From the NCBI GenBank assembly GCA_032622095.1, contig CP136061.1:56915301-56979300 (forward strand): 64,000 nucleotides of DNA, read 5' to 3'. Under the pieces are notes generated by a model. That model was not told the origin of the DNA, made no database searches, and worked only from the letters and a program-made list of their open reading frames with translations. Position numbers and translations under genes: made by a program. This DNA is from Siphonodentalium dalli (Eukaryota; Mollusca; Scaphopoda; Gadilida; Siphonodentaliidae). Below are positions 12,778 through 25,186 of the stretch, one piece after another (the stretch's first letter is position 1; each line of letters opens with the position of its first letter).

Positions 12778-15525
12778 CTATATATATTTTTGAACTTCTG
12801 CAAATATTAATTTGTTTTTGTTATTACTAATGTTTGTTATACCTTTAAGGAGGTCGGCGATATTGTAGACAGTGATACCCTTTGTTCTAAGCCTGTTAAA
12901 AAGCCGTACGCGTTGTGTCTGGTATAGGGGACATAAGAAAAAGTAATGGTGGGCGTCTTCGATTTCATTTCCACAATCACAGAATGGGCTAAGAGCTATG
13001 TGATTTTCGAATTTGTCATGATTTAAGTCGCTGCATTTGTTTCTCAATTTGGTATGTATTATATTGTTTTTTTCTGGAACCGGTATAATAGTAGTTTGGG
13101 GGTTTGCGTATGTAGTGTATCATTTTGAGGAATATCTTGAATTCATGTATAGGCTTTCAGCTTTGGTTACGATGTCGGGGAGTTTGTTCCAACTTAGGCA
13201 CATATTTGGCATGAACGATTTTCTGAAATGTTCAGTTTCGCAATAATATGCATAGAAGTCGCCAGGTCTTCTGAAGGAATAACCCGATACCTCGCCGGCT
13301 CGTGGTGGTAGGAGTATGGTTAGATAACTAGGTGCGTCAGCATTTATTATTTTGTAAAGCGTTTGTAATTTGTGAAATTCGAGGCTTATTTGCAGTGTGG
13401 GCCAGCCAACTTCAAGCATTAAATCTTTAATGGGGGGGGGGGGCAGAGCGCGTTAATCCACTGACAATTCTTGCTGCATCTTTATGAATTAATTCGATCG
13501 AGTCTTTCAGTCTGTTGTTGTGGCGCACAGTCCCAGACAATATCAACGTAGTCCATTTGGGGGAATATATAAGTTTGATAAATACATTCAAGTGTCTTTC
13601 GGTCAAGCTTATATTTTAGCTTTCTGAGTTGGGAAAATCTTGCAGACACCCTTTTTCGCTACATTATCCAGATAATTGTTCCATTTGAGATTATTTTGGA
13701 CTTCCAGACCAAGATGCGTGTGCGAATCTACAAAGGAAACGTCGTTTCCCTGGAATTGCAAGTTGAGATGGGAATTTCCGGATACTAGGGAGTAAGATAG
13801 CGCTACAGTTTTAGTGTATTAAAGGACACTATCCATTTTTGAGCCCATTCGTCAATTTTATTCAAGTAGTTATTTAATTCACTTGTGAAAATATCCATAT
13901 CGTAATGAGAGGCAGTCAAGCATGTATCGTCTGCGAACATTCGCGTATCGGATTGGGTGACGTCATGTAGGTCGTTTATATAGACCAGAATAGGAAGGGG
14001 CCCAATATTTATCCTTGGGGCACCCCTGCTGGGATACGTTTCAAGTCAGAATATGTATTATTTACAAGGACTCTTTGCTTTCTGTTATGTAGATAATCCT
14101 CCAGCCAGGCCAGAAGTCGTCCCCTAATTCCATAGTGACTCAACTTATACACCAGCCCCCGGTGCCAGACTCTCTCAAATGCCTTTGAAATATCACAAAA
14201 TACAGAACAAGTATATAAGCCTTTGTGGGGAGTCTGGCACAGGTTGTGGTATAAATCGACGAGTTGGTATGAGGTACTGCGTCCTGGTAGAAAACCAGAT
14301 TGGTGGTGTTATAAAAAAAAGAAAGTATTGAGATCGTTCAAAACTAAATTTTCAAATATTTTGGCCAGGCAAGGTAGTGGGGATATATGTCTATACGTTT
14401 TACTATCAGAGGGGTCGTCTTTTTTATAGATTGGTGTTACGTTGGCAATTTTCCAATCAGTTGGGAATTAAGTGAAAGCTCAAATAAGATCCGTAAAGGC
14501 GATGCAATGGTTTCGGCAGTGTTTATTAGCATTCGCGCACTTATTCCATCATGGCCATGGGCTTTGTTCAATTTGAGGTTTTTGATACTTGTTATGATGT
14601 TTTCTCTTGATACTTCAATTTCCGTTATCGTGTTTGAGCAGCGAAGTTTAAATAACGGGGGGTGCTGTCTTCACTCGCTAATGTTGAATTTGATATGAAA
14701 TTCTCGTTTAGAATGTTCGCTTTCTCGAAATCATCAAATGCATAAGTATCGGCATGGGTACTATTTCTTACAGGTTGGTTATATATTGGCGGGATAGTCG
14801 CTGTTTTTTTCTTATTAAATAAATAATTCATAAGATGCCAAAAGTCTCTAGGAGTTGGTGATTCTCTAATTTTCTCTTCGATTTTTTCATCAAAATTTGC
14901 TTTAGCATATTTTTTTCATATTATTTACGCGATTTCGTGTCTTTTTATATCTTTCCCAGTGGTATAGGGTATTGTTTTTTATGGCCTTGGATCTCAGCAT
15001 ATCGCGTTTCCGTATTTCTCTACGTATTTCTGAAGTGAACCACAATTTGTCTTTAGGTCTGATTACAACAGTAAATTTCGGAATTGAATCGTTCATTACT
15101 TCTAGAAATTTGTCATTGAATGATCTAACTGCTTGGTCGATGTTTGTCGCTGTATTTGGCTGGAGGATATGTTCCCAGTCTATGCTATTTAATATATTAT
15201 TGGCCTTTTCAAAGTCAGCCCGTTTATAATTCCAAATAGTACGATGGAATGAGGTTGCAGGGGAATAGTCTGATGATATAGAGGCACAAACTGCAAGATG
15301 GTATGAAACTCCAAGATTTAAAGTATCGGCATCCAGTACCCTCAAAGAATAACTAACTATCAGTGGAGTTTGAGATGTTCTTGCTATTCGCGTAGGTTTT
15401 TCAATCACATCACACAGTCCGTGGTAATCGATTATGCCCTTTAGTTTTGACAATGGGTTCATGAGATTTGAGTTGAAATCGCCAGTGATTATATTTGATG
15501 TTGTCCCGCTTGCGTAATTTGTAAT
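12778..15525 (-). pseudogene. 5'-truncated, inactivated non-LTR retrotransposon (APE endonuclease + reverse transcriptase)
   Basis: Read on the minus strand from 15525 to 12778. The piece starts inside the APE-type endonuclease, at the GDFN motif (ITGDFNSNLMNP, about 15460-15490). A linker region (15462-14902 and 14831-14625) follows, then the reverse transcriptase. RT motifs visible are LNKAHGHDGIS, the catalytic motif A block FCDISKAFERVWHRGL (about 14180), GVPQG (about 14010) and the catalytic FADDT box (about 13940). The C-terminal part has the usual zinc-knuckle-like CDCGNEIEDAHHYFFLCP (about 12970). Damage is extensive: the Ser of PQGS is a TAA stop, there is a 1-base loss a few codons later, and further frameshifts and stops lie between 13.4 and 13.9 kb. 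The 5' truncation is typical of LINE insertion. The general organisation suggests a jockey/CR1-like clade, which I cannot settle without a tree. Confidence 0.93.
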
Positions 15526-16193
15526 TACCTGCGGCGATATGTGCGAAGCTTGTGTATTATACTCACGCGTTTATCCACGACATATACTCAAGCAATGCTC
15601 ACGCCAAGTATTGCCTGTGTATTGTGCCATTGTTCGTGTATCCAAGGCCTCTCATTGCATGCTATATATATATTACTCTGGCGCATACATTGCATGAATC
15701 CGGTACATTTTTCCTCCACTAGGCATTTTGTAAAAGTGTTACAATTGTTTAGTTAGAGTATTATCCTTATTATCGGCAGAATTTAGACACCCCTTACCAT
15801 AAGTGATAACTGCCATGTTAGATATCTAAAAAGATGGTCATCTGCTGGAAAAAAATAACCCTCATACAACTGTTTTCGCGATGAAATATTTCGATACCCC
15901 AGTAGCTAGTGCTCAATAGAACTTATGTTCTCTACCACAAGCCATAAGGTTTTTGTTGCATGGGAAGATGACCAGAGATAATCAAGGCAATGAGAGTACA
16001 AACGCTCTTTATATTATAGACGAACGCTCTTTATATTAAATTAACATCTACAAGTTTAAATCTGGCCATGTAAACGTACATAGCTGTAGTGTAGATGTAA
16101 AACCGCATGGGTGTCTCCAAAGATAAATTAATTTTGTCTATGCAAGTTTGGAGTTTGGGATGATACCCGGGAAGATTTGAAAGGGCTGTCAGC
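15526..16193. other. Gene-free AT-rich stretch
   Basis: I see no domain, RNA gene or long repeat here. There is only a short direct duplication of ACGCTCTTTATATTA near 16005 and 16023. Confidence 0.4.
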
Positions 16194-16369
16194 CCTCTCC
16201 TACAACCCACTATTTGATGCTGTAATTCCGCTGAAGAGAGTGTGTATGGTTTGTGAGTTTGTAAGTAGATTTATATCTGCCCATGCACAGTAGGTGTTTG
16301 CCCCCACCCCCATTTCGAACCTGGACGGGCGATGAAGATTACAGCATCCAATAGTTGATTGTAGGAGAG
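16194..16369. repeat. Inverted repeat, ~32-bp arms
   Basis: CTCTCCTACAACCCACTATT (from 16194, continuing to 16226) is mirrored at 16338-16369, ending GATTGTAGGAGAG, with about 110 bp between the arms. It may be the subterminal part of a decayed fold-back element. The stretch 16370-17281 holds no gene that I recognise. Confidence 0.7.
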
Positions 16370-17281
16370 AGCATCTGGTGTTATATTTGCATTGCGATTA
16401 AACGGTTTATAACATTGTCGAGTCGATGTTGCTGTTATGTGACATGGCTTGAAGGTCGAACAATGGCGGAAATTTCAATGTGAATATTAATGCATATTAT
16501 TTCCGCCTTCAGCATTCTGTTTTCTGTTATAGTTACACATGCCTCATATACAGTGAACGAAAACGAACCTTTATTATAATCACACAGTCACGGCGTGCTA
16601 GTCTATAGTCCTGACCTACAAACAGCAACGTATTTGAGGTCATGTACAACCGCCCATGCCACACACCTCCATTCGGTAAATATCGGCATTCTCCGTATAC
16701 GGTATATGAAATGGCTACCGATGGATGAATTTCACCAAGTTCGACACAAAATAAGGCAAGTATCCCAACACATTTCGAATGTCCCACCGGGTGAAAATTC
16801 GTATACACATTCATCGATATCATTACAACAGTTAGAAACGACAATCAGCTGCGAGTCACGTGTTAAAATTAAGATGGGCAAGCTAGAAACGAATTGTTTA
16901 TGTTTTTGAATTTTTTTTTTGGAAACTCTTTTCTTGAAACTTCTGAATTTTCTTGCTGATTTTGACAATAAAAGTAACCAGCTGGTTAATTATCCGTTAT
17001 TTCGTTAAAGTATATATCAACCAAGTTAAAATTTTAAAGCTTAGATTGAAAGAAATAACGGACAACTTAACAAACAGACCATATTTCACACAACGTCGCA
17101 AAAACGTAAAAGAAATACCACAGGGGATGGCACTGTAAAACAAAGTCAGCCCAAAACAAGTCACCTGTCATCAACTTATTAACACCGCTCCATCTTGGAT
17201 TCTTGCAGGAGGAATGCAATGTTCGTAACTTAATCCAAATGCAACATCGCAGTACGAAACTAAGGGCTTGCATGCATATTT

Positions 17282-17352
17282 AAGAAATGAATGCAGTGGT
17301 GTGTGTTATTGAGCGGTATCAATAAAACACACACCCACTATATTCATTTCTT
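17282..17352. repeat. Palindrome, ~31-34-bp arms with 6-bp loop
   Basis: The arm AAGAAATGAATGCAGTGG continuing to 17312 pairs with TCAATAAAACACACACCCAC... at 17319-17352. The inner part is a GT/AC-rich stem (GTGTGTGTT against AACACACAC). It would form a strong hairpin or cruciform. Confidence 0.75.
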
Positions 17353-17378
17353 ATATATAGCTCTATGATGATATATTT

Positions 17379-17668
17379 CCACAAAAAAAGATGAATCAAT
17401 TTTCATTTATTTTCACAAAATTTGCCGAAAATTTGAGACTAGCCCACTCAGCACTTTAAGTCAGCAGCATATACGATTTTCAAGCACTTAGTAACGATCA
17501 CGATATAGGATATAAATAATTAGCTCCACAAAAATGATGAATCAATTTTTATTTATTTTTCACAAAATCTGCCCGAATTTGAGACTAGCCGATGCAGAAC
17601 TTTAAGTCATCACAATATAAGATTTTCAAGCAATTAGCAACGATCACGAGATAGGATATAAATAATTG
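17379..17668 (+). repeat. Tandem duplication, 146-bp unit, two copies
   Basis: Two diverged direct copies begin CCACAAAAA...GATGAATCAAT at 17379 and 17525. Each runs through TTGAGACTAGCC and ACTTTAAGTCA and ends GATATAAATAATT. Small indels separate them. I see no coding content. Confidence 0.85.
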
Positions 17669-20479
17669 GCTGCAGAAGCAATTCAGCTTAACTTTTAAAA
17701 GCACGTCCAGTTATTCTGTCGACCGCTTGTGGTGATGAGGTCAAAAGTGACGTCGTGTTCTCGTTACGGCCTGTGTAATTTGGATATGAAACGGGTGACC
17801 CAATTGGCAGTTGACCAATCACCGAACATAATTTATTGTAGCACATACGGACTATGTAAATATAAGGCGCTGATTGTGTCATCCGCTGATACGGACGACC
17901 GATCGCATAAAATGCGAAATTAGGATATATAGACAGACAACGTCTTTTTGTTACAAAATAACAAACGAGTTTTTCTGGTGGTTATCCCCGTAATACACAT
18001 GATTCTTACATCTCGTCGTAGATTATTATCACAATGTTGTCAGCATTTAATCGTTCTAGGATATATGTCGCAAACCATGTTGGCTGAAATTTCGTGGGTA
18101 AAGCGGACCCATCACACACGACTCTATAAGTTATTTGCTTCTTCTCTATATATAGGCTCCGGTAGTAGTAAGTTACATATGCATTGCGATGCTCTAAATT
18201 TACAGGCTTATTCTCAAAACACATACAGGTCAAGAAAACAGCTATATTTTCACTTCTTTTAAGTTCACTTGTGCTATATCGGTTTGGGAAAAAACGGAAA
18301 CACATTTCTGAATCGTTATACTGTCGTTATCTTTCAACCGTGAAATTCGCGGCGAAGTCATTAGAGTGTAAAAGTTTGTGATCGGAACTATATGGTGTCT
18401 ATTCTGAGCAATCATATTAGGAAAAAATATGTCTATCATCGTGAACAGTATCAAACTGAAAATGGAAATGTTGTTGGAAGTAACTTTGATTATTTCGACG
18501 CTAGTGCATGGCATAACTGCCATTGTTACGACGTCGCGTGGTGTCGTGGTGAAAACTCACTGCTCATGCAATGTCCTGCTGCGCAATGGTGCAAGAATAT
18601 CATATATATACATAGTTTATTTTTGTTAAAGATGCTCTATCTCTTTCTGGCAATATTTCCAATACAGAAACTAATTCTATGGAAATCCTTTTCAAGGCAA
18701 AACACACACATACACACACATGCACTTAAATGAAACACTTGTTGTGCCAATTATTTCACTTACAAGAGTTTTAAAAGATATATTATAAATACAAAATTCA
18801 ATTATTGTTCTAAAAAGGGCCACATTTTCTGTCTCGGTCCATAGGTAATTATTGGAAAGAAAAAAATATTTACTATAGTGGCAGAAACTCCTCTTAACTC
18901 TTCTCCCTGACTGAGAAATAAAATTTCATAACCCCGAATATATACAGAAAGTTCAGCGAAGAGATACACCATCTTTAACCGTTAAGACAAATACTATATA
19001 TCAACCGACGTGGTTTGTAAATATAAATATACACAGTAATAAAATTGTAGTACTTGACGTGGCATGTCGTTCAAACAGGAACTTCATATTTGTGTATCCT
19101 TCGTGTATTTGAACGTTTGTGGTATTCCCGCGACGTCGTGTTCCGACGTAGCGGAATCTTAATACGATCAACGTTCGCTTCTGTATTTATTCTATACTCA
19201 AACGCATTACCGTTGTGGGAAATAAAATGCAAAATTCTACGGCATATTCATTTAGTTCAAAATGTTATCAATATATATACGGCTACAACTGACAGTTTTT
19301 GTTTGCCTTACATACCTGAATTACTGATTAGTTTGGAAATATCCACCGGACACCCATACGGTTCCCATCACATTAGTACTCACGAATGACGAATTATTAG
19401 CCGAAAATTTATAATATTTCCTGTCATTGTCGATGAATTAATTATATACATTCCCAACGGATAAGGAAAACTTGTCCTGGATTTGCATGTAATTTATATG
19501 AAATCCCATTCAAACGGGTGATTAGGCTTATAGTGTTCATATATTGTTTCAACATTATCATTTACGACATGTACAATATGAGGGGGAGATAGGCAACAAA
19601 GTAATGACAAATTGGGAACTTTGAGTATGTAACAACATGGTATAATGTTCATAACATATATAGTAAGATTCAGGAAAAGGGGACCTGTGTTTAATTGATA
19701 TCAAAGGAAGAGATATCTAAATTCTATAAATGCTATCATGCAACAAAATGGTGTAAAGGAGCAGTGCCTTTTCTTCAAATCTGTGGGGGAATTTAAAGAC
19801 TATGTCAAAAAATCCATTCTCATCTGGCGTGGACATTTCTGTAATTGATAATGAATGAGTTTTTTCTGATATATTCATTTATTGAACAGTGGAAGTTGAA
19901 CACTCTACGTGTGGCTTAAATAATTTAACTCACCTTGAGAACACGTCAACAATAATTCTTGGAAACAAGTCCAGGGTACATTGGAGAAGAGATACGGAAG
20001 TAGCCGAACAATTGTCACCACAGCCGAGCGCAGGCGAAGTAAGCAGCCGAATCATCGGCAGCTATCTGTCAGTTCAATACGCGACAGAGAGCGAGCGTTA
20101 GCGTCCAGTGATGCAGCCAACGATATACCGACACTGAAGGATCCCATCAACGTATTAACGCCGCTCCGAGCTCCAATAAACTGCCTGTGGTGGACTTAGA
20201 CCGGAGAAATGATCAACTCACGACTCCACTTAATTTCTCATTTTTAATTCAACTCGCGAACTCGGCAGCTTATCTGATCGTAGCGGCTGGATTTGTTTTA
20301 CTTTAGGTCGGAATTAAACGGCATTTATTTTGCGAAACGATTGGCGCGGGACCTCGTATAGTAAGATTACCGAGGGGGCTCTCTATGTGAGAATAGCATG
20401 ATGGAAGGAGTTTTTCCATCAATAATCGGGCCAGCCAACACTCGTCCTGGTTTAGTGCTTTAAATTGCTGGGTTTAGTT
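17669..20479. other. 2.8-kb stretch with no recognised gene
   Basis: Several 60-113-codon open frames exist on both strands, but none has a recognisable motif. They overlap one another antisense, as expected for chance frames. A short AC-rich run lies at about 18702-18722. I see no splice-bounded exon that I could defend. Confidence 0.4.
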
Positions 20480-20518
20480 GATATAAGGTGGCACACGGAA
20501 GGCTCATTTCAGCATTGC
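20480..20518 (+). repeat. Isolated, diverged satellite monomer
   Basis: GATATAAGGTGGCACACGGA followed by AGGCTCATTTCAGCATTGCC matches the 38-bp satellite unit of 713-10402, with a few changes. It stands alone about 10 kb from the array, in the same orientation. Confidence 0.75.
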
Positions 20519-20612
20519 CAACTCGAAATTAAAAAAACCCCTAAAACCTCCGTAAACAAAGACGTATCTTCAAACTATATAGCGCAGGGGGTCCATTGTG
20601 AAGCTGGCGTAC

Positions 20613-21028
20613 TTAACCCTTTACCCAACAGAACGGCCCTGTGCCAATGCATTCTCTTATATATGCGAGTCGACCATAGGTCGCCTCGCATATATAAGAG
20701 AATGCATTGGCTTAACACATATTAAAAATGATAAAATTGTCAAAGAATGTACACAAATATTATAAAAATTGTTTAAAAATGTATGAAAAAATTAGAAAAT
20801 TGTTAAAGAATGTAGGCCAATGCATTCTCTTATATATGCGAGGCGACCTATGGTCGACTCGCATATATAAGAGAATGCATTGGCACAGGGCATAACTGTA
20901 ACCATCACAATGTGGTCAATGAAACGGTTCCAATGATATCCATATTTGTATGGTGTTATTGAGACAGACCGAAGATATTTTAAGCTGTTGAAGCTTTATT
21001 CGGGCGTTTTTGTTGGGTAAAGGGTTAA
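20613..21028. mobile_element. Family A: TTAA-flanked nested-palindrome element (piggyBac-like, non-autonomous)
   Basis: Outer ends are TTAACCCTTTACCCAACA (20613-20630) and its exact reverse complement (21011-21028). The TTAA at both ends and the CCC/GGG termini fit the TTAA-specific piggyBac superfamily. Inside are two 69-bp hairpins at 20643-20711 and 20816-20884, each with 27-bp perfect arms (GCCAATGCATTCTCTTATAT...). The asymmetric loops (TCGACCATAGGTCG in the first, its reverse complement in the second) show that the second hairpin is an inverted copy of the first. No transposase is encoded. Confidence 0.85.
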
Positions 21029-21164
21029 ATAGGGCAAGGTAGCACTGATCTATTTTGTCAGATAAAATACCGTTTGTGCAATTGTCCGTACTTTTCCCAT
21101 AACAACACTTCCTGTTTCCAAGACAAAACATTTGTTCTTACCAAAATGAATATACTTGCTTTTA

Positions 21165-21340
21165 GTAGTTATGTTGCAATGCCATTATTCTTGATTTATT
21201 TTTCAGTGTAACAACAAACGGGAGAGTATGTACTCATAAGTGAGTCAGCACTTGCCCTCCAATCCCATTGTCTGCATAAAAGCTCTATGTGTCACTTCCT
21301 ATGTATTATTGAATTTAGACAAATAAATATGTTTAAACTA
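21165..21340 (+). mobile_element. Non-LTR retrotransposon 3' tail fragment
   Basis: This sequence closely matches 33455-33630. Shared blocks are ATGTTGC..TGCCATTA, TTTATTTTTCA.TGTAA, GAGTCAGCACTTG.CCTCCAA and a 3' end rich in AAATATG.TTAAACTAA. The block looks like a LINE 3' untranslated region and tail, because the 33-kb copy directly follows a reverse-transcriptase C-terminal relic. No coding part remains here. Confidence 0.65.
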
Positions 21341-22519
21341 AACTAATGAATATACTTGTTATACCGCGTTACGATAATTAAACTAAACGCTCTTTATTGC
21401 CACACGACTAAGGGAATCTGACAACTGTCGAATGTTTTCGAGATAACCAACGTCCACTATATATATATATGCATTATATGTATGCAAATAATATATTAGT
21501 TTAATATAACTTCGGCAATTCCGGTACGGTAACGAAAAGATGAGAACACGAACACATATTGTGTACATGTAGATAACTGCACGTAAAACAAAAATACTAT
21601 AAGATACTTGATTAATTCATCGTGGTAATGATATTACAAATGCTTCGTGTGTGATTTCATTTACGATAACATTTACATAAAATGCGTGCATGTCTTTATA
21701 ATAACAACACATATATATGATATCACGCTTAAGACGTTTAATTACGAGAACTACGACATGTTTCGGCGAAGGTGCATTCGCATAGTTCTCTCCACAACGC
21801 GACAAACTTCAAAAGCCGCGGTCGAATCTATGGTCGCCATGCGCGTGCAAAGTGTACACTGTCGTTGCGTATTCATGTGTTGTCAATGGGTTATCGCGTG
21901 ATCGGTGCATGCTATACCTCTAATTACACATGGCAATCATGTGGTCGCGCCGATGCGCCGATCACGTGACTTCGTCTACAACACAAAATCTTCGGCTAAC
22001 TTCGGATTTTTAAAAATCGTTAAACAAATTAAATTAGCGGCCAAATATTACATTGTATGAGCATGGAACATTTTAAAAATATATTATCGGTTAACTAATA
22101 TTTATTTCAGGATGGTCCGCCCTTGATCAGAACGATGGCTGTAACATAAGTAAGATTGCCAGAAAGGGTGAATTAATGGTGCAAATGGTGGCCCAGTGGA
22201 TGTTACATGAATATAATTGATTAATAGCATGCTCCTCCAGGTATGTATATATTTAAAAGTACTAACCAGTCCTACTAAAAATCAAATACCCCTCCCTAGA
22301 TTAACAATACCGACAATTTTCAAGTCTATACAGGTGTATATGGCAACCCCAACGTCGGGCCATCGGCGGTTCTCCTGACATAGGAGGTATTTACAAGATA
22401 AGATAAGAAGAAGATAAGAAGCTGACAGGAACGTGGACATGAATACAAGATTGGCGGGGTGTCCACCCCAAATTGTAGACCGTCACCAAAAGCTGACTCT
22501 AAATTTCTAACTGCTGTGA
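21341..22519. other. Gene-free stretch before the SINE
   Basis: I recognise no gene. A short TA run lies at about 21458-21470. The open frames at 21617-21969 overlap antisense and carry no motif. Confidence 0.4.
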
Positions 22520-22799
22520 AAAGGGGGTAGCCGTTTCGCCCTCTAGCGCTGGCGATAAGGGTTCAAATCCACATGTTTCCATCGTGGACTTTGTAACTCG
22601 AAATCGTTATCTGGTGGAGTTGCCAGTTACTCGCCGATGGTTTGCCGCACATGCATGGTTGACGAGTTTACCAGCCATTGAAATCACTGTTAGAGATTAG
22701 TCGCAAGTGTGTGGATTTCCTCCACCACTAAAACTGGCAATGTCGTGATATGGCCTCATTAGCTAAAGCGACAATAAACCCCAATCAATCAATCAATCT
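22520..22799 (+). mobile_element. tRNA-related SINE with (AATC)n tail
   Basis: The head GGGGGTAGCC...GGTTCAAATCC carries a good RNA polymerase III B box (GGTTCAAATCC, about 22559) at tRNA-like spacing after an A-box-like stretch. A non-tRNA body follows (about 200 bp). The 3' end is a simple repeat, CAATCAATCAATCAATC (about 22780-22798). This order (tRNA head, body, short-repeat tail) is typical of SINEs in marine invertebrates. I cannot name the family. An intact tRNA gene is unlikely because the cloverleaf is not closed. Confidence 0.65.
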
Positions 22800-22949
22800 A
22801 TTCCGAAGGTTTTCTATTCTGGGCGTATTTAACCAGAAATTTCATCAAAATTTGTACCCCCCCCCCCCCACAAAAACCACACGAGGAATGAAAAAACACT
22901 ATTACGCTAGTCTGTCCGAACTGGCAATCTGTATTTGAAAGAAAAATCA

Positions 22950-23397
22950 ACCGCCATATCACATATATAAAATAGGAAGCTCTCTAACATTGTATTTTCA
23001 ACTTATCCGGTATAATAAACCAGTATAATAAACATGTTGTTTTTGTTCAGTTACCAACGTGTTTTTGTGCCGAAGTTTCATCTGGTTTTATTGTGCAAAG
23101 TGTATTATTTTCAATGGAGGGGGAATAACTATATTTTAAAGATAGTTATCTCCCTTCCATTGAAAATACATTTTTAGTTTGAATTATGTTGCATTCTGGG
23201 AGCCATAACGGGGGAATCTTTATATGATTTCAGCTGTTTTCTATTTCTCTATGGGCATCTTCTGAGACACAAACGTTTCAAATGGTGATGAATTATTGTA
23301 TTTTAATCGTATTTTATGGCATTAATTGTTATTAAAACCGTATATGAAGGCACTATAAAAAAATAATCGGTGACTTGAAAATTAAGTGGGCCTTTAA
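22950..23397 (-). mobile_element. Family D: TTAA-flanked MITE (minus-oriented copy)
   Basis: The right end ACTTGAAAATTAAGTGGGCC...TTTAA (TTAA at 23394-23397) matches the termini of the element at 60049-60523. The interiors also match in inverse orientation, including a central hairpin (TTTTCAATGGAGGGGGAATA at about 23111 and its mirror to 23168) and the segment GAAGCTC..TAACATTGTATT near 22976. The left terminus is eroded. There is no open reading frame of note. Confidence 0.8.
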
Positions 23398-23806
23398 AGT
23401 CAATACAAAGTCACAATTGCAGTTAGGTTCATCTCATACCCTTCTATCCAGCGATATTCTGCTACGCAGTATGTTATAGCATCCAGTATTCATTAAGCGT
23501 TATATCCCCACTGTTATAATCCGCATTCAGCTGGCGTATTCTTGCCTCTAAGATTATTGAGATATTACGTCAGACATAATGACATTAAATCGTATGGAAA
23601 CATAGCAATTGTGTGGGCTGCGTGACGTGAATATGTAATGAGAAATAACGGCATACGTAATGACATTAAATATCAAGAAAACCGCGAAAACAAAACAATA
23701 TCACATTTACTGTTTTAAAGTTTTAAGTTATATTCTTCATAAAAAAATTCGTGATAGTGAACCCTCTCAATACTTTAGAATATATAATTAACCTTAAAAT
23801 AACAAA

Positions 23807-23934
23807 AACCTTCGGAATAGCGAACCTTCGGAATAGAGAACCTTCGGAATAGCGAACATTCGGAATAGTGAACCTTCGGAATAGCGAACATTCGGAATAG
23901 AGAACCTTCGGAATAGTGAACCTTCGGAATAGAG
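23807..23934 (+). repeat. 16-bp minisatellite, 8 copies
   Basis: The unit is AACCTTCGGAATAGCG, with alternates AACATTCGG and ATAGAG/ATAGTG. Eight copies run head to tail without interruption. The open frame on the minus strand (about 23723-23956, repeated FRRFTIP) is a by-product. Confidence 0.9.
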
Positions 23935-25185
23935 ACCTGTCCCCGAAAAGGTTCATATTTGTTAAAATTGGGACCTCAACTTTTCAAAATTCAAGAGATG
24001 TTAATCACACAATCATCCTGTATAGTTCTTATTTCGTGATGATAATTGACATCAGTTTTGTTCATGTCTATAGGACACTATATGGGGAATGGTTCATACT
24101 CAACTGCTGATAAATTCTGATGTCGGCTAAAATAAGTTCGGCTAAATCGGGCAGTAAAAGAACAATTCGTTTGTATATCGTGTTATTTTATTTGTTTGTT
24201 ATTATATGTTTGCCATGAAGCCAGACACGGTGAAGAATCACAGCCTGATGTCCCACTGATTTGTATGCACGGAATATGGCGCAAGTATTATCCGCTGTAT
24301 TACCACGTATGACGACAAACGTGATACCTGTTACGCTTGTAAAATAATGTCACAATTAGCACCACGCCGATCGTGCCATCTCAACGAAAACGAAAAAAAT
24401 AGAGGATTTAGATTGAAACAATCTTCAAACTTAACCAGTCATATATAACAGAATATATTTATATATGCCCGCGGTGTATACATATTGCCCAGTAGCGTGA
24501 CTGCTATGTTATATTTCCAAACACAGAGCCCATCCACAGCGGTTTCTTTTTAATTCACATCGAGGCACGAAACGTACATTATTATAGTCAGTATTAAATT
24601 AAACTACTCAAGTGTAATAAAAGACTATGCAGAGTCTATAAACAAATTACAGTTCAACTACCATTGGACACGATTTTCTGCCACACCTTATGTGATATTA
24701 TAGTCTGCTGGTGCTTGGGGGGCGAGTTAGATTGTTTTTGTAGAAAACTTTCCATTACCATGTGTTCAGAGGGCATTTACGTACAACTTTTACGCATGGT
24801 ATAATAACTATTACTGAAGCTATCGATTAGTTGATTGATTTTTAGTTTAGGTCATTATGAGTTCGAGTAGACTGAGGGGCACACTCCGACTCGCACATAG
24901 CGATATTTAATCCGCCGTTAAGCGGGCGACAGTCGTAATTTGATTCTTGCTTAAATACTCCGTATGTTCGCCTGACAGTCATGTCAAAGAACGTTCAATA
25001 TCGCAGAGAAAAATAATATCCGCCCGTGTTTCCGATCTTGTATCAAACCGGGAGATTATCACGCTCAATTAGACACGCGAGTCCGGTTCAATCAATGTGG
25101 TGATGCCGAGATGAACGCGTATTGGACAGGGTCGTATATAACTAGTGACTTCGTTACAGAGGGTTCTTCAGCTATAAAGACATGG
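23935..25185. other. 1.25-kb stretch with no recognised gene
   Basis: No motif, RNA gene or strong repeat was found. Only short unrecognised open frames are present. Confidence 0.4.
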
Positions 25186-25186
25186 G

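Noticed and set aside
22520-22590. Functional tRNA gene
   Set aside because: The B box is good, but the acceptor stem and anticodon arm do not close, and the sequence continues into a SINE body with an (AATC)n tail.
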